From NCBI GenBank assembly GCA_050292445.1, contig JBNKLQ010000036.1:1-32066 (forward strand): a DNA stretch of 32,066 nt, in the 5' to 3' direction. Shown in pieces: positions 8,004 through 16,548 of the stretch. Below the pieces are notes generated by a model, which did not search any database, was not told where the DNA came from, and saw nothing but the letters and a program-made list of their open reading frames with translations. Source of the DNA: Leptofilum sp050292445. Lineage in GTDB: Bacteria; Chloroflexota; Anaerolineae; Promineifilales; Promineifilaceae. A program made the translations under genes and the position numbers. Each line of letters begins with the position of its first letter. Within the stretch, counting starts at the first letter, position 1.

Positions 8004-8383
8004 CTTTTCTTCTCCGAAAAATCTATTTTGCATAGCTCGATGACACTGGGGCGCATACTTAGCTTGTTTGGATTGCAGAAGTGGGGAATGAGTTTGCCTC
8101 AAACAAGGGCCAATGCCTAGTAGTGCGCTCTAAAAATCCGCATTAGGTTATGGCTACAGCGCAATACTTAAACAGTCTGGCGCACTTGATATAATATTAT
8201 TGTGTAAATTTCCGCCAGACTGTACTTGCCTTGTTAAAAAGATCAGTACGTTTGTATTTGATGATTTGGCATTAGTAGGATTATAGTTGATGGTGCATGG
8301 CGCGCCAATAAGGATGCGTCGTGCGAAAGAAATTTAGCGGCTTTTTTGTTCGATGTTACTAACTTTAGAGTAGGAGGCGGATT
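8004..8383. other. Divergent intergenic region between two permease genes
   Basis: This 380-bp gap is the longest non-coding stretch of the window. It holds the start signals of both permeases, a strong -10 box (8190-8195) and an 11-bp inverted repeat around it (8172-8223). I see no further gene or RNA in it. Confidence 0.7.
8172..8223. promoter_or_regulatory. Inverted repeat flanking a TATAAT box, candidate operator
   Basis: ACAGTCTGGCG (8172-8182) and CGCCAGACTGT (8213-8223) are perfect inverted 11-mers. Between them lies TTGATATAATATTATTG with a consensus TATAAT at 8190-8195; a weak -35 (TTAAAC, 8168-8173) is 16 bp upstream. The arm centres are about 41 bp apart, near four helical turns. 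It may bind a regulator of the divergent permease genes. An RNA hairpin is less likely because the long loop is AT-rich. Confidence 0.5.
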
Positions 8384-10690
8384 TTGCACAATCACGCGAG
8401 TAAAGAGGAAATTACCCTGAGTCGGACTTTGGGTTTGCTGGATATTACAATGATTGGTGTGGGGGCAATGATTGGGGCCGGTATTTTTGTTTTGACCGGC
8501 ATTGCTGCTGGAGAGGCAGGCCCTGCATTGGTATTGGCCTTTATATTGAACGGTATAGTGACAACCTTTACGGCACTTTCTTATGCTGAACTGGGTTCGT
8601 GTTTTCCGGAGGCTGGTGGTGGCTATCTGTGGGTAAAAGAAGGGTTGGGCGGCACACAGGGTTTTTTGGCTGGCTGGATGAGTTGGTTTGCCCATGCTGT
8701 GGCCTGTTCTTTGTATGGATTGGGATTCGGCCGTTTTGCGGTAGAGATTATTTCTTTATGGTATCCGGCTGTCCATGAAATAGCGCACCCTATGACGTTA
8801 GGAATCATGGTGGTTATTGTGGTGTTGTTTGCCTATATTAACTTTCGTGGTGCCAGCGAAACGGGTTTAGTGGGCAATGTGGTCACGATTGCCAAGGTTA
8901 TCATCCTTGCTGTTTTTATTGTGATAGGCTTGCGTGCGGTAGCGTTGCAGCCGAATTTGAATGTATTCACAGACAATTTTTTGGCGAATGGTTTGTCGGG
9001 CGTGTTTGTCGCCATGGGGTTGACGTTTATTGCTTTTGAGGGATATGAAATTATCGCTCAGAGTGGGGAAGAGGTGAAAAACCCCAAGCGTAATATTCCC
9101 AGAGCTATCTTTATTTCCATTGTTATTGTGGTCATTATTTATGCGCTGGTGGCTTTTGTGGCCATTGGTGCGGTGACGGTTCCAGCCAGTGCGGGCAATA
9201 TCCCAGTTTGGGATTATTTGGCTGAGGCCAAAGAGGTAGCCATTGTCCGGGCAGCGGAACAATTTATGGGCCGTTGGGGTGGCATTCTTATTTTGATTAG
9301 CGGTCTCGCTTCTACGATGTCGGCTTTGAATGCGACGATTTATTCGTCTTCCCGCGTGTCGTTTGCTATGGGTCGGGACAACAATTTGCCTCCCATTTTC
9401 GGCCGTATTCATCCAAAGATGCATACACCTTATTATGCTGTGGCGATTTCGGCCGTTTTGATTATTGTCATGGCGCTGGCACTGCCCATTGATGAAGTTG
9501 CCAAGGCAGCAGATGTGATGTTCCTGTTCATGTTTGCCCAGGTTAACGTTGCGTTGATGACGTTGCGGCGGCGGCGACCAGATCTGGATCGGGGTTACTT
9601 TGTTCCATTTTTCCCCTGGCCTGCGGTGATTGGTATTGTGACGAATATGGCGCTGGCTGGTTTTTTGGCGTTTGAAACGGGTCGTGTTGGCATTTTGACG
9701 ATTGTTTGGATTGCGGGTGGAATGTTACTGTACATGGGATATTTCCGAGGTCAGGAAGAGATGGAACGGCCGAATGAAATTCTACTAAAAGAGGCTTTGG
9801 TCTCAGTGGATTATTCGATTTTAGTTCCAGTGGCAGATGTGCAGCATGCTCAAGAGCTGGGGCGTTTGGGTAGTTTGCTGGCCAAGGAGCAAAATGGCGA
9901 GGTGCTGGCGCTGCATGTCATTAAAGTGCCGCCTTCGTTGGGTTTGTCAGACGGCCGTTTGTTCCTCAAAGAAGGTCGTGGTCCCCTAGAAAAAGTGATT
10001 GAGCAGGCGCGTGAGCATGAGGTGCCGGTGCACACCATGATTCGGCTGGGGCGCAATGTCGGTGAGGCGCTGCTAAAAACGGTTTCGGAAAATGCCAGCG
10101 ACATGATTTTGTTTGGGTGGCCGGGTACATCTGGTACCAACAACTCCTTGTTTGGGTCGGTTATTGACCGGATCGTGGCCAATCCTCCAGCTGACGTGGC
10201 GATTGTGCGTTCTCGACCCTATGACAAGATTCGCAAAATTGTGGTGCCGGTAGCTGGTGGGCCGAATTCATATCTGGCTGTGAATACGGCCGTTAGTCTG
10301 GCGCGTAATTTGCCTGAACCAGCTGAAGTGGTGATGGTACATGTGGCCGTGAACGGCCTGGCTCAGGTTGATGTGGAGGCACGCGCTCACAACACCTTCC
10401 GCCGGGCGGCTACTGGCGTCGTTTATGATCATCTGACCCAGGAGATCGTTAAAGCAGAATCGCCTGTTGAGGGAATTTTAGAGGCAGGGAAAAATGCCGA
10501 CATGATCGTGATTGGGGCAACGCGCGAGCCGCTTTTCCGCAATTTGCTGCTGGGGAATGTCTCGCAGCAGGTGGCCGAACAGGCGCATTGCCCTGTTGTT
10601 TTGGTGAAACGACGCAGCACCATTTTGAAATCTGTACTGCGAGAGACGGTCTTACCGCCGATTCATACGTCAAACAAGTTGAAAAAATAA
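8384..10690 (+). CDS. APC-family amino acid permease with two C-terminal Usp domains
   Basis: A 768-residue fusion. Residues 1 to about 440 are an APC transporter, with the family's opening GVGAMIGAGIFVLTG, EAGGGYLWVKEGLGG, and FEGYEIIAQSGEEVKNPKRN in the middle. Residues from about 473 carry two universal-stress-protein domains. The first keeps the ATP-binding pattern G-x2-G-x9-G-S (GWPGTSGTNNSLFGS); the second (about 615-740, GATREPLFRNLLLGN) has lost the second glycine. It probably imports amino acids, with the Usp domains as a nucleotide-sensing module in the cytosol. The start is a TTG at 8384 with AGGAGG six bases upstream; no ATG fits. It is divergent from the other permease. ACGGCCGT appears only in the Usp part (9951, 10286). 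Confidence 0.92.
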   Translation: MHNHASKEEITLSRTLGLLDITMIGVGAMIGAGIFVLTGIAAGEAGPALVLAFILNGIVTTFTALSYAELGSCFPEAGGGYLWVKEGLGGTQGFLAGWMSWFAHAVACSLYGLGFGRFAVEIISLWYPAVHEIAHPMTLGIMVVIVVLFAYINFRGASETGLVGNVVTIAKVIILAVFIVIGLRAVALQPNLNVFTDNFLANGLSGVFVAMGLTFIAFEGYEIIAQSGEEVKNPKRNIPRAIFISIVIVVIIYALVAFVAIGAVTVPASAGNIPVWDYLAEAKEVAIVRAAEQFMGRWGGILILISGLASTMSALNATIYSSSRVSFAMGRDNNLPPIFGRIHPKMHTPYYAVAISAVLIIVMALALPIDEVAKAADVMFLFMFAQVNVALMTLRRRRPDLDRGYFVPFFPWPAVIGIVTNMALAGFLAFETGRVGILTIVWIAGGMLLYMGYFRGQEEMERPNEILLKEALVSVDYSILVPVADVQHAQELGRLGSLLAKEQNGEVLALHVIKVPPSLGLSDGRLFLKEGRGPLEKVIEQAREHEVPVHTMIRLGRNVGEALLKTVSENASDMILFGWPGTSGTNNSLFGSVIDRIVANPPADVAIVRSRPYDKIRKIVVPVAGGPNSYLAVNTAVSLARNLPEPAEVVMVHVAVNGLAQVDVEARAHNTFRRAATGVVYDHLTQEIVKAESPVEGILEAGKNADMIVIGATREPLFRNLLLGNVSQQVAEQAHCPVVLVKRRSTILKSVLRETVLPPIHTSNKLKK

Positions 10691-10735
10691 CCCCTTCACC
10701 ACTGTGGCCAATATGCGCCCATTTGCGAACGGCTA

Positions 10736-11578
10736 CTATGAACCTGGTGTTGATTCTGGCGTGAATGTAGGAATAGGTGATGGCCAAAAGGTGGCAGTGG
10801 TTGCTGATGGCGGTGTAGGGCTAGGTAGAGGCGTGGTAATTGGTGTATTGCTAGGGATTGGCGTATTGCTAGGGATTGGTGTATTGGTGGGGATAGGCGT
10901 GTTGCTTGGTGCCAGGGTTGGTGTGTTGCTTGGCACTGGTGTAGGCGTGTTACCGGGTATTGGGGTGCTGGTGCTGGTGCTGGATGGTTGCTGCGGCGTA
11001 TTTGTTTGCGTAGCTGCTGGCTGCGTTGCGGTGCTGCCAGGTTGAGCCGAAGTAGGCGTCATGGTAGGAACGGCCGTCGTGAATCGTGTTGGCGTTGAGG
11101 AATTGGTTGCTGTTGGGGTGGCTGAGGTGGGAACGGCCGTATTTGTCTTGCTTGGCGTTGCTGATGGTGTTCGGGTTGAAGTCGTGGGTGGCGTGTCCGG
11201 TTCCTCAGTAGGTGTGGCGGTTTTGGATGGCGTGACGGTTGACGGGAAGGGAATAGGCGTTTCAGGAACGGCCGTTACAGTTTCTCGCAGTTGGGCCCCA
11301 TCTTTTTCAGAAGCGGCCGCAATAGTAGGGTCCAAAGGCGCAAACTCAAAGTCATAATTATCTCCATAATCGGCCTCGGATTGAGCCAACATGCTGGTTT
11401 CTAGAGAGTGTAACGGCCGTAAATTAAGCCCCAACCACATCGCCAGGAAAATACAGGCAAAATTGACCAGCAACGCGAGCAATAGCACCGCATACATATT
11501 CCGCCGCGAACTCCGGGTCGTTTGTGTTTCGGCCGAATTGGACAGATTGGTAGGCGGAATCATGGGTGAAATGCGCAT
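10736..11578 (-). CDS. Membrane-anchored Thr/Pro/Ser-rich stalk protein
   Basis: A 280-residue protein of unknown function. The first 27 or so residues are cytosolic and basic, followed by one membrane segment (MYAVLLLALLVNFACIFLAM, about 28-50). About 50 mixed residues follow, then a low-complexity tail of roughly 180 residues rich in Thr, Pro and Ser, ending in repeated NTPIPS-type hexapeptides. The predicted topology is N-in, with an extended extracytoplasmic stalk that may be glycosylated or span the wall. Its ATG shares one base with the TGA of the upstream histidine kinase (TGATG), so it is translationally coupled to that kinase and probably works with it. I know no functional annotation for it. 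Confidence 0.75.
   Translation of the reverse strand: MRISPMIPPTNLSNSAETQTTRSSRRNMYAVLLLALLVNFACIFLAMWLGLNLRPLHSLETSMLAQSEADYGDNYDFEFAPLDPTIAAASEKDGAQLRETVTAVPETPIPFPSTVTPSKTATPTEEPDTPPTTSTRTPSATPSKTNTAVPTSATPTATNSSTPTRFTTAVPTMTPTSAQPGSTATQPAATQTNTPQQPSSTSTSTPIPGNTPTPVPSNTPTLAPSNTPIPTNTPIPSNTPIPSNTPITTPLPSPTPPSATTATFWPSPIPTFTPESTPGS
10836..10990. repeat. 18-bp tandem repeats encoding NTPIPS-like hexapeptides
   Basis: Degenerate tandem copies of an 18-base unit (plus-strand form GTATTGCTAGGGATTGGC) lie in the 3' part of the stalk-protein gene, the closest copies at about 10847-10890. They keep the reading frame and encode N/S-T-P-x-P-S units. Copy number should be prone to slippage. Confidence 0.75.
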
Positions 11579-13839
11579 CAGGCTGGCTCCACCAACGGCA
11601 GCTCGATGGAAAATGTGCTGCCAACCCCTAATTCACTATCAACACTCACTTTGCCCCCGTGCAGCTCCACGACCGTGCGTGTAATGTACAATCCTAGACC
11701 AACCCCGCGTGCCGCAAAATTGACATTGTTATTGGCCCGGAAAAAGCGATTGAACAAATGTGGATGATCGGCTACGGCAATGCCAATGCCGTTGTCCAAT
11801 ACATCCAGGCGCATGGTGCTATTTTGCTTGCGAACACAAAGTTCTACATGACCACCTTCTGTGGTGTAGGTCAGCGCATTGCTCAATAGATTCTCAATGG
11901 CACGACTGAGGTGTTCTGCATCTGCTTCCAGCCAAAGCGCTTCATCGGGTAGGGTAACATCTAGGGCAATCTCTTTTTGTTCAAAACGCTCGTGCCAGCG
12001 CGTAACGGCGCTATCCACCAGGCTTTGTATATTAACCGGCTTCATGTGCATAGAGATGGTGCCAGCTTCAATCTCTGAAATTTTAATGAGCTGGTCGATA
12101 TGATGTTCCAGCTCGGCACTGCCCTTGTTGATGTATTGGATAAATTGCTTCTGATGTTCGTCCATATGCCCGTTGGCTTTGGCTTGCATCAGGTTGGTGT
12201 ATGCTTTAATGACCGTCAGCGGGGTGCGCAGCTCATGAGAGATGGTCGTGATGAAGGCTGATTTGAGATTGTCTGCTTCCACCTCGCGGGTGATGTCGCG
12301 CATCACAATCACATTACCGATCTGCTCATTGCTTTTGTCAACCACCGGCGCGGAGAGTGCGCTGAGGACGCGGTTGCCCAACTGGTAGCGTCGCGGACGC
12401 AGCGTACTGTTCGGCAGCCTGAGCAGGTCGCTCATATTGGTAATCTCGCTTTTTGCCTGGCCATTTACCATAGGATTTAATTCGCGCACAGGCCCAGAAA
12501 AGAAATCTTGAGCAAGATCGGCCAGTAGTTTTTCTGCCGCCGGATTGACGCTTAAAATGTTGTCATGTGTATCTAGCACAATGATGCCATCAACAATGCT
12601 GTCCAGGATGGCTTTGAGCTGACTGCGCTGTTCGTCTAGTGCCTGGTTTTGCTCGGCCAGGGTGGCCGTCATGGTGTCGAAAGAGCGGGAGAGCAGGCCA
12701 ATTTCATCGCTGCCCTGCAAACTAGAGCGACGGTTGAGATCTCCTTTGGTGACGGCAACGGCCGTATCCACCAAATAATGAATAGGGTCTGTAATGCGTC
12801 GGGCAATCAGGAAGCCGCCGATAAAGACAGCCACCATGGCCAACGTAAAAATAGCGGTGAACTGCTGTCGACTGACAGCAACGGTGCTGACAATGAAGTT
12901 GCTGGGCAGCGCCACGCTGTACATGCCAAACGACTGTCCACGCAGCCGCCAATCCCCGTAGGCCAGCACATACACTTGATCCAATACGGCCAAACGACGA
13001 ATGGGGACCTGGCTGTTGGCCGTGCTGCTCACCAGCGTGTACTGTTCTGGCGATTCCGCCAATTCAGCAATAACCTCGCTAAACTTTTCTGGATCATCCT
13101 GGTAGAGGGCATTGATGCCAATTTCGCCACCACCTAATGACGTGTCCAGCACATTGCCTTCGGTATCATAAAGCGTCACGCGGGCAACGGCGTTGAGCGT
13201 TAGCTCTAGCATCATGCGGCGGCTGTAAGTGCCCACCATCGCCACGCCAACCTGTTCGTTCCGGAAAAATATCGGCGTGACGGTAAAGATCATCAAACCA
13301 TTGTCAGTTTCAGTCATGAAGACGTGCCGGTTACCCGCAGCATCCTCTTCATTGCGCAATGCCTTTTGCACCGCTTCCACATCAGAGAAATCAGCACCAC
13401 TACCGGTAATGCCCTGGGTGTCGGTTGAGGAGCTGACGCGCCGCCAGCTATACATTTCCACACCGTTCATGTTCAGTAGCAAAACAGCATCTGTGTTGCT
13501 GTTAATAACAATTTGGGGGGCAAGCTCGCCTAGCGTGCTAGGATCATCTGCGGCAACGGCCGCAGGAATGCCAGAGGTGCCAATTACGGTCCGTAAAGTT
13601 TGCAGCCTTTGATCCTCGTGGCGTACCATACCTTCGGCGACAATCTGGCCAGCATCTAGCAGTTGATTCGTAATTCGTTCTTCCAATGAGCTGGCAACGA
13701 GGTTGGTCACCACAAAAGCGCCGACACTGGCCACAACCAATGTCAGCAAAAAGTACGGCAGTATAATTTTTGTACCAATGCTCAGTCCGAACCTGGTACC
13801 GGTGGCAGTGAGCCGTGAGGGTAAATTTTGATACTTCAT
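11578..13839 (-). CDS. Membrane sensor histidine kinase (Cache-HAMP-PAS-HisKA-HATPase)
   Basis: A two-component sensor of 753 residues. In order it has a membrane segment (KIILPYFLLTLVVASVGAFV, about 24-45) and an extracytoplasmic Cache-like sensor of about 280 residues. Then come a second membrane segment (about 328-346), HAMP (ARRITDPIHYLVDTA, about 347-400), and PAS (AILDSIVDGIIVLDTHDNIL, about 410-520). The C-terminus has HisKA with SHELRTP (phosphorylated His about 535) and HATPase with ENLLSNALTYT, DNGIGI and GVGLGLYI. All catalytic boxes look intact. No response regulator is adjacent, so it is an orphan whose only partner in view is the coupled stalk-protein gene. I chose the ATG at 13839; a GTG at 13872 is an alternative and neither has a clear ribosome site. 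Confidence 0.93.
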   Translation of the reverse strand: MKYQNLPSRLTATGTRFGLSIGTKIILPYFLLTLVVASVGAFVVTNLVASSLEERITNQLLDAGQIVAEGMVRHEDQRLQTLRTVIGTSGIPAAVAADDPSTLGELAPQIVINSNTDAVLLLNMNGVEMYSWRRVSSSTDTQGITGSGADFSDVEAVQKALRNEEDAAGNRHVFMTETDNGLMIFTVTPIFFRNEQVGVAMVGTYSRRMMLELTLNAVARVTLYDTEGNVLDTSLGGGEIGINALYQDDPEKFSEVIAELAESPEQYTLVSSTANSQVPIRRLAVLDQVYVLAYGDWRLRGQSFGMYSVALPSNFIVSTVAVSRQQFTAIFTLAMVAVFIGGFLIARRITDPIHYLVDTAVAVTKGDLNRRSSLQGSDEIGLLSRSFDTMTATLAEQNQALDEQRSQLKAILDSIVDGIIVLDTHDNILSVNPAAEKLLADLAQDFFSGPVRELNPMVNGQAKSEITNMSDLLRLPNSTLRPRRYQLGNRVLSALSAPVVDKSNEQIGNVIVMRDITREVEADNLKSAFITTISHELRTPLTVIKAYTNLMQAKANGHMDEHQKQFIQYINKGSAELEHHIDQLIKISEIEAGTISMHMKPVNIQSLVDSAVTRWHERFEQKEIALDVTLPDEALWLEADAEHLSRAIENLLSNALTYTTEGGHVELCVRKQNSTMRLDVLDNGIGIAVADHPHLFNRFFRANNNVNFAARGVGLGLYITRTVVELHGGKVSVDSELGVGSTFSIELPLVEPA

Positions 13840-13961
13840 CCATCGTATGTTATAGGATTTACCAGAGGGCACGGGTTAAGGTGACGTGAAAAATAGTACT
13901 TTTGGTTAAAGGGGATCTTCTCTGGGAATGGATGGGGTCCACTCATTGTTTTGGAGGGCAA

Positions 13962-14921
13962 ATGTCTTACATTGAATGGTTGCGATCTCGCGTGGGCCAA
14001 CGCAAGGTGTTTTTGGTGTTTGGCACGGTGGTTTTGCGGGATGAAAACGGCCGTATCCTGCTGCAACGCCGCACCGATTTTAACTTTTGGGGTTTGCCGG
14101 GTGGGGTGATGGAATTGGGCGAGGATGTGGCAACGTGCGCCCGACGTGAGCTGCTGGAAGAAACGGGTCTTACGACTGGATCGCTGCGGCTGGTGGGCGT
14201 TTACACCGATCCCAAATATGACGTGACGTATCCCAACGGCGACCAGGTGCAGCAGTTTACCGTTTGCCTGACAGGGCAGATGGCTGGCGGCACCATGCAG
14301 CCCGACGGCCATGAAACCAGCGAGCAGGCGTTTTTTGCTCCGAAAGACATCGTCAAGATGGATTTGCCGCTGTGGTATGCCGATATGGTGCGGGATACAT
14401 TGGCCGGAGGTGATCCAGTATTTGCCCCACCGTTTGCCGCTGCCAAAACAATGGACCAGATTAAGCAGGTACGGCCGTTCATCGGGCAGGCTCCCTTGAT
14501 TGCCGTGGGGGCTATTGTGATTGTGATGGATGGTGACGGCCGCATTCTGACCATTCAGCGACAGGACAACAAAGCGTGGGCATTCCCGGCTGGCTATTGT
14601 GATCTGGGTGAAAATGTGGCACAAACGGCCGTGCGCGAGACATTTGAAGAGACCGGTTTGCATGTGGCGGTGGAGCGACTGTTGGGCGTGTACAGCGGCC
14701 CGACCTTTAATCATACGCACGCCAATGGCGATCGGGTTCAGGATGTGGGGGCCGTTTTTCGGGCACGGATCGTAGGTGGTGAACTCAAGCGGGCTGAGGC
14801 AGAAGTTGCTGCGTTGCGCTGGGCAACGCCGGAACAAATTCTGAGAGGAATTTGGATAAGCAGACGGCCGTTTGTAACCACCATCCTGCAACATCTGGAC
14901 AGAGGTAGTTTTGTTTGCTAA
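13962..14921 (+). CDS. Tandem Nudix hydrolase
   Basis: A 319-residue protein with two complete Nudix domains. The first box is G-x5-E-x7-RELLEETGL (in GGVMELGEDVATCARRELLE, about residues 45-70). The second is AGYCDLGEN through RETFEETGL (about 210-232), with Thr in place of the usual hydrophobic residue after RE. Both keep the metal-binding glutamates, so both sites may be active. Nudix enzymes hydrolyse nucleoside diphosphates linked to another group; the substrate here is unknown. I chose the ATG at 13962 because GGAGGG lies just upstream. Its last codons overlap the start of the potassium channel gene, implying cotranscription. It carries four ACGGCCGT words. Confidence 0.9.
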   Translation: MSYIEWLRSRVGQRKVFLVFGTVVLRDENGRILLQRRTDFNFWGLPGGVMELGEDVATCARRELLEETGLTTGSLRLVGVYTDPKYDVTYPNGDQVQQFTVCLTGQMAGGTMQPDGHETSEQAFFAPKDIVKMDLPLWYADMVRDTLAGGDPVFAPPFAAAKTMDQIKQVRPFIGQAPLIAVGAIVIVMDGDGRILTIQRQDNKAWAFPAGYCDLGENVAQTAVRETFEETGLHVAVERLLGVYSGPTFNHTHANGDRVQDVGAVFRARIVGGELKRAEAEVAALRWATPEQILRGIWISRRPFVTTILQHLDRGSFVC

Positions 14922-15921
14922 ATTCGCCCTTATGAATCGACGCGTTGTGGCCTTGATATTGATCCCCTTCCTGCTGTTTGCTTTTGGCACGGTAGGTTAC
15001 ATGATCATTGAAGGGTGGAACGCACTTGACGCCTTTTATATGACGGCCATTACGTTAACCACCGTGGGTTTTGGCGAAGTACGCCCCCTGACGACATACG
15101 GTCGTATTTTTACTGTGGCGTTACTGGTGGCAGGGGTAGCCTTCATTGCTTATGGTTTGGAATATTTATTGACAGCCAACCTGGGCAATACCTGGAGAAA
15201 ACGACGCATGATGCAAACCATAAATAGCCTGGAAAACCATGTCATTGTGAGTGGATACGGCCGTGTGGGCCAAAGTGCCGTGGCCTCCTTACTCAACAGC
15301 AAAAGAAAAGTGGTTGTTATTGAAAGAGACCCAGAAAAAACGGCCGAACTTGATCAGCTAGACCTGGTTTACATTGTAGGAGATGCGACCCGGGACGAGG
15401 CGTTGCAGCAGGCAGGCATTGATCGTGCCTGGGGAATGTTGATTTGTACGGGGGATGATTCACGCAATTTGTTCATTGTCCTTTCTGCCCGGGCACTCAA
15501 TAGCAATTTATACATTGTCACCCGCTCAGTCGATGCCGAAAACGACCGCAAAATGCGTCGGGCTGGAGCCAACCGGGTTGTCTCCCCTTACCGGATTGGG
15601 GGACAGCATATGGCCAATATTGTCATACGGCCGCATGTGACCGATTTTTTTGATGTGGTGACGTTAGACGGAGGCATTGAGCTGTGGGTGGAAGAGCTGG
15701 TAATTGGTGAGACCTCAACCCTGGTGGGAAAAACAGTCGGTGAGGCCAATATCCGTCAGGAAACTGGTGTTTCCATCATCGCCATGCTGCGCGAGAATCA
15801 TTCATCTATTCCCAAAGCTCACACAACGCTCAGGGCTGGCGATGAACTGATTGTTGTAGGCACACGCGAACAACTCACCAAATTGGAAAAATTAACCGGC
15901 ATCACGGTAAGGCATTTTTAA
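14911..15921 (+). CDS. Two-TM potassium channel with RCK (TrkA-N/TrkA-C) domain
   Basis: A 336-residue MthK-like K+ channel. It has a first membrane helix (VALILIPFLLFAFGTVGYMI), a pore loop with selectivity filter TTVGFGE (about residues 50-56; Glu where GYGD is usual), a second helix (FTVALLVAGVAFIAYGLEYL), then a Rossmann RCK domain starting VIVSGYGRVGQSAVASLL and a TrkA-C domain at the end. It should gate in response to a cytosolic ligand such as Ca2+ or a nucleotide. The start is a TTG at 14911 with AGAGG five bases upstream, overlapping the Nudix stop by 11 bases; the ATG at 14932 has no ribosome site. Confidence 0.92.
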   Translation: MFAKFALMNRRVVALILIPFLLFAFGTVGYMIIEGWNALDAFYMTAITLTTVGFGEVRPLTTYGRIFTVALLVAGVAFIAYGLEYLLTANLGNTWRKRRMMQTINSLENHVIVSGYGRVGQSAVASLLNSKRKVVVIERDPEKTAELDQLDLVYIVGDATRDEALQQAGIDRAWGMLICTGDDSRNLFIVLSARALNSNLYIVTRSVDAENDRKMRRAGANRVVSPYRIGGQHMANIVIRPHVTDFFDVVTLDGGIELWVEELVIGETSTLVGKTVGEANIRQETGVSIIAMLRENHSSIPKAHTTLRAGDELIVVGTREQLTKLEKLTGITVRHF

Positions 15922-15981
15922 GAAAGTTGTGCTTTCAGCTACTAATTTTCCAAAATCAAAGGGGATATTAATAAAAAGTGG

Positions 15982-16010
15982 TTGCAAAGCACTCTGTGAA
16001 TCTGTACTAT
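15982..16010 (+). promoter_or_regulatory. Sigma-70-type promoter of the small acidic protein gene
   Basis: The boxes TTGCAA (15982-15987) and TACTAT (16005-16010) are separated by 17 bp, about 50 bases upstream of the next gene's ATG. Confidence 0.45.
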
Positions 16011-16060
16011 TGTGAACGACTCGCGGTATTTTACCGTAAAAATATTTATTTGGATGCATT

Positions 16061-16435
16061 ATGACTGCAATTGAACCTGAATTAATCACAATCATTGAAG
16101 GCCCAACGCCTGAATTCCGGCCCACACCCGTTGATTGGGCACAGTCGGTGCTGGAAGGTCCTACGGATCGCCTGGTGGCGGTGTGCAATCTGCGCACCGG
16201 TAATGGCGAAGACATCATGGAACGCTGCCGCAACGCCTGGAAAGACGGCCGTCCCGTGCGGCTTGATTTTCCTGATGAAATGCGTATGCGGCAGCAAGTC
16301 GATGTCGTTTCCATTCGTCTGGAACAGTTGGAAGCTGGACCCGCCCTTATGCTTTGGGTCGCTTTGCCCTTGGACATCATCGAAGAAATGGAAGAGATGG
16401 ATGACGACGAGGACGACGATCCATTCTTCCCCTAG
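16061..16435 (+). CDS. Small acidic hypothetical protein
   Basis: A 124-residue protein I do not recognise. It has no signal peptide or membrane segment. The central part (RLVAVCNLRTGNGEDIMERC, FPDEMRMRQQVDVVSIRLEQ) looks like a small mixed alpha/beta domain, and the last 20 or so residues are almost entirely Glu, Asp and Met (EEMEEMDDDEDDD). It stands alone between its own promoter and a strong terminator, so it is a monocistronic unit. The coding call rests on isolated open frame, an in-phase ACGGCCGT word (16245) and the flanking signals. Confidence 0.65.
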   Translation: MTAIEPELITIIEGPTPEFRPTPVDWAQSVLEGPTDRLVAVCNLRTGNGEDIMERCRNAWKDGRPVRLDFPDEMRMRQQVDVVSIRLEQLEAGPALMLWVALPLDIIEEMEEMDDDEDDDPFFP

Positions 16436-16473
16436 AGCTTACGGCACGATTCAATTGATTTTTATACAATAAC

Positions 16474-16506
16474 AAACGCAGCCTGCTTTTGCGGGCTGCG
16501 TTTTTG
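16474..16506 (+). terminator. Intrinsic terminator
   Basis: The stem AAACGCAGCCTGC / GCGGGCTGCGTTT (one G-T pair) has a TTTT loop and is followed by a T-rich run. It closes the small acidic protein gene. Confidence 0.85.
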
Positions 16507-16548
16507 TTTTTTATGGGGCGGTGGTAGCATAGCGACAAATTATTAACC

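Noticed and set aside
10840..11000. Regular short repeats suggesting a CRISPR array
   Set aside because: The units are contiguous 18-mers without spacers and translate to T/P/S hexapeptides in the stalk protein. No CRISPR array or cas gene is visible in the window.
13836..14990. 384-residue open frame on the minus strand
   Set aside because: It lies opposite the tandem Nudix gene, whose two Nudix boxes and ribosome site are convincing; the reverse translation looks like random shadow sequence.
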